A stretch of DNA of 64,000 bases from Bacillota bacterium (lineage in GTDB: Bacteria; Bacillota; Clostridia; Acetivibrionales; JAFADI01), in assembly GCA_023424965.1 (NCBI GenBank), contig JAFADI010000155.1, positions 3,876 to 67,875 of the forward strand, written 5' to 3'. The position numbers and the translations under genes were made by a program. Under the pieces are notes generated by a model, which had not been told where the DNA came from, searched no databases, and saw only the letters and a list, made by a program, of their open reading frames with translations. Of this stretch, positions 63,295-64,000 are shown piece by piece. Every line of letters begins with the position of its first letter. The stretch's first letter is position 1.

Positions 63295-63366
63295 GCAGTG
63301 AAGAAGCAAATTTAAATGCGCTGAAAGGTGTACGTTTTTTAATGGCTGGGGTTTGACATTAGTATC

Positions 63367-63384
63367 GAAATACTGATGCAAATC
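63367..63384 (+). other. Right junction (attR) of the skin-like element
   Basis: GAA ATA CTG ATG CAA ATC continues into sigma-K coding sequence (IRSSKKTQNEVSLQDP). Upstream of it, 63295-63366, the sequence is unrelated to sigma-K and holds no gene. See the left junction at 24468 for the alignment. Confidence 0.75.
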
Positions 63385-63735
63385 AGGTCTTCCAAAAAGA
63401 CGCAGAATGAAGTGTCGTTGCAGGATCCTATCGGTATCGATCGGGAAGGAAATGAAATCACACTCATTGATGTAATCGGAAATGAGGCAGAATCCGTAGT
63501 TGACGAAGTCGAATTGAAAATGCAAGTCAGGAGACTGTATAATAAAATGAAGGCGGTGCTGAAGAACCGGGAGAAGATGGTCCTGGAACTCCGGTACGGA
63601 CTTTTGAACGGCACCAGCAAAACGCAGAGAGAGATCGCAAAAATGCTGGGCATCTCCAGATCCTATGTGTCAAGAATAGAGAAGAAAGCAATTAAAAAGC
63701 TCAGTAGAGAATTAAAACCCGAAAGCTGCCAGTAA
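63376..63735 (+). CDS. sigK: Sigma-K, 3' part (SpoIIIC part)
   Basis: The C-terminal half of sigma-K: SLQDPIGIDREGNEITLIDVIGNE, a linker, and region 4 with REKMVLELRYGLLNGTSKTQREIAKMLG and the DNA-binding ISRSYVSRIEKKAIKKL. In frame it continues upstream as EIL before the ATG, with no ribosome site, so it is not expressed alone. After excision it would join codon 117 of the 5' part to give about 235 residues, close to the 241 of B. subtilis sigma-K. Confidence 0.94.
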   Translation: MQIRSSKKTQNEVSLQDPIGIDREGNEITLIDVIGNEAESVVDEVELKMQVRRLYNKMKAVLKNREKMVLELRYGLLNGTSKTQREIAKMLGISRSYVSRIEKKAIKKLSRELKPESCQ

Positions 63736-63760
63736 AACGGCGGCTTTTATTTTTGTGGAA
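63721..63760 (+). terminator. Rho-independent terminator of sigK
   Basis: AAAGCTGCC, overlapping the last codons, pairs with GGCGGCTTT (one G-U pair), followed by TATTTTT. Confidence 0.75.
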
Positions 63761-63767
63761 GAGCAAT

Positions 63768-63812
63768 CTGTCCGGTACCGACCGGGAAGGAAATGAAATC
63801 ACACTTATTGAC
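63768..63812 (+). repeat. Degenerate second copy of a sigK segment
   Basis: The segment encodes GTDREGNEITLID in frame and matches the 3' sigK half at about 63433-63470 (GIDREGNEITLID) with few base changes, including an identical CGGGAAGGAAATGAAATCAC. It is followed by a stop soon after. It has no start or flanking sigma-K sequence and is a fragment of a duplicate. Confidence 0.8.
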
Positions 63813-63861
63813 GGACTCGCCTCCTGGCAATAATATGCTTCATTAAAAAAAGAACATATGT

Positions 63862-63890
63862 TTGATTTTGCGGCAAAACAATGCTATAAT
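63862..63890 (+). promoter_or_regulatory. Sigma-A promoter of the last gene
   Basis: TTGATT at 63862-63867, a 17-nt spacer and TATAAT at 63885-63890, 21 nt before the ATG. Confidence 0.7.
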
Positions 63891-63911
63891 ATCATGTAGA
63901 GGGATTTTATT

Positions 63912-64000
63912 ATGGATAACGTTCTGAGACTCTCCCTGGAGCGTGGATGCATTGTCACCATTGTATACCAGGGCCGGGAAATAACCCAAAGAAACATAAA
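63912..64000 (+). CDS. Hypothetical protein, N-terminus only (runs off the window)
   Basis: An ATG preceded by AGAGGGA opens a frame (MDNVLRLSLERGCIVTIVYQ and on) that is still open at the window end. 29 codons are visible; they suggest a beta-strand-rich domain but are too few to assign a family. Confidence 0.55.
   Translation, partial: MDNVLRLSLERGCIVTIVYQGREITQRNI

Larger units (their letters stand above)
24477..63375. mobile_element. Skin-like sigK-intervening element, about 38.9 kb
   Basis: The DNA between the two sigK halves is 38,899 bp when measured between matching codons. It encodes one SpoIVCA-type serine recombinase (33516-35054) and about 30 other genes. Excision would rebuild an uninterrupted sigK of about 235 codons. 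Known skin elements interrupt sigK in this way in Bacillus subtilis and several clostridia and are removed only in the mother cell. Here no phage structural genes are visible. The cargo is metabolic, which distinguishes it from the phage-like B. subtilis skin. The recombinase sits 9 kb inside rather than at an end. Confidence 0.88.

Noticed and set aside
24477..63375. Interpretation of the element as a prophage
   Set aside because: No capsid, terminase, portal, tail or lysis genes are visible; only the recombinase is phage-like.

Overview
The window looks like a chromosomal segment of an anaerobic, endospore-forming member of the Clostridia (Firmicutes). The evidence is strong Shine-Dalgarno sites with frequent GTG/TTG starts, a sigma-K gene, a class B penicillin-binding protein, YesM/YesN-type regulation of a sugar ABC transporter, Rex, a trimeric [FeFe]-hydrogenase and several oxygen-sensitive flavin/iron-sulfur enzymes. 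I see no rRNA, tRNA or CRISPR array, and I cannot name the genus.

Left flank (1-24.1 kb), ordinary chromosome: a cell-wall amidase, a TrmH-family methyltransferase, a HAD phosphatase, mutS2, typA, the conserved block mltG - trmR - U32 (tRNA uridine-34 hydroxylation/methoxylation), a class B PBP, a histidine kinase/response regulator pair followed by a sugar ABC transporter operon with an FAD oxidoreductase, a SIMPL-domain protein and a chemoreceptor.

The main observation is that sigK is split. Its 5' part (pro-sequence and sigma region 2) lies at 24129-24479 and its 3' part (regions 3-4) at 63376-63735, both on the + strand. Joining them codon to codon gives a roughly 235-residue sigma-K. 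The 38.9 kb between the halves carries a SpoIVCA-type large serine recombinase (33516-35054). This is the layout of a sigK-intervening (skin) element, which is excised in the mother cell during sporulation.

Inside the element, the left part (24.5-33.4 kb) holds a frameshifted membrane protein, a nitroreductase, a membrane zincin-like protein, two large repeat-containing lipoproteins, a truncated MFS gene and a second DUF6199-like protein. The right part (35.3-63.3 kb) is an anaerobic catabolic island. It has two thiolases, a beta-keto-acid cleavage enzyme, a 3-hydroxyacyl dehydrogenase, a CoA-transferase, two MFS carriers, a NuoG/GltD-type plus NuoF-type electron-transfer pair next to a fumarate-reductase-like flavoprotein, an SDR, an enoate reductase, HtpG, a 6-oxocamphor-hydrolase-like crotonase, two LysR regulators, Rex and HndACD hydrogenase. 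SDR, beta-diketone hydrolase, hydroxyacyl dehydrogenase, BKACE, CoA-transferase and thiolase together would cover every chemical step of anaerobic phloroglucinol (or a similar cyclic beta-diketone) degradation. The SDR and hydrolase genes, 5 kb apart, share a 25-bp upstream site with 21 identities in the same orientation. The function is inferred; the split sigK and recombinase are read directly.

Right flank (63.7-64 kb): a terminator, a degenerate second copy of a short sigK segment, a good promoter and the start of one more gene.
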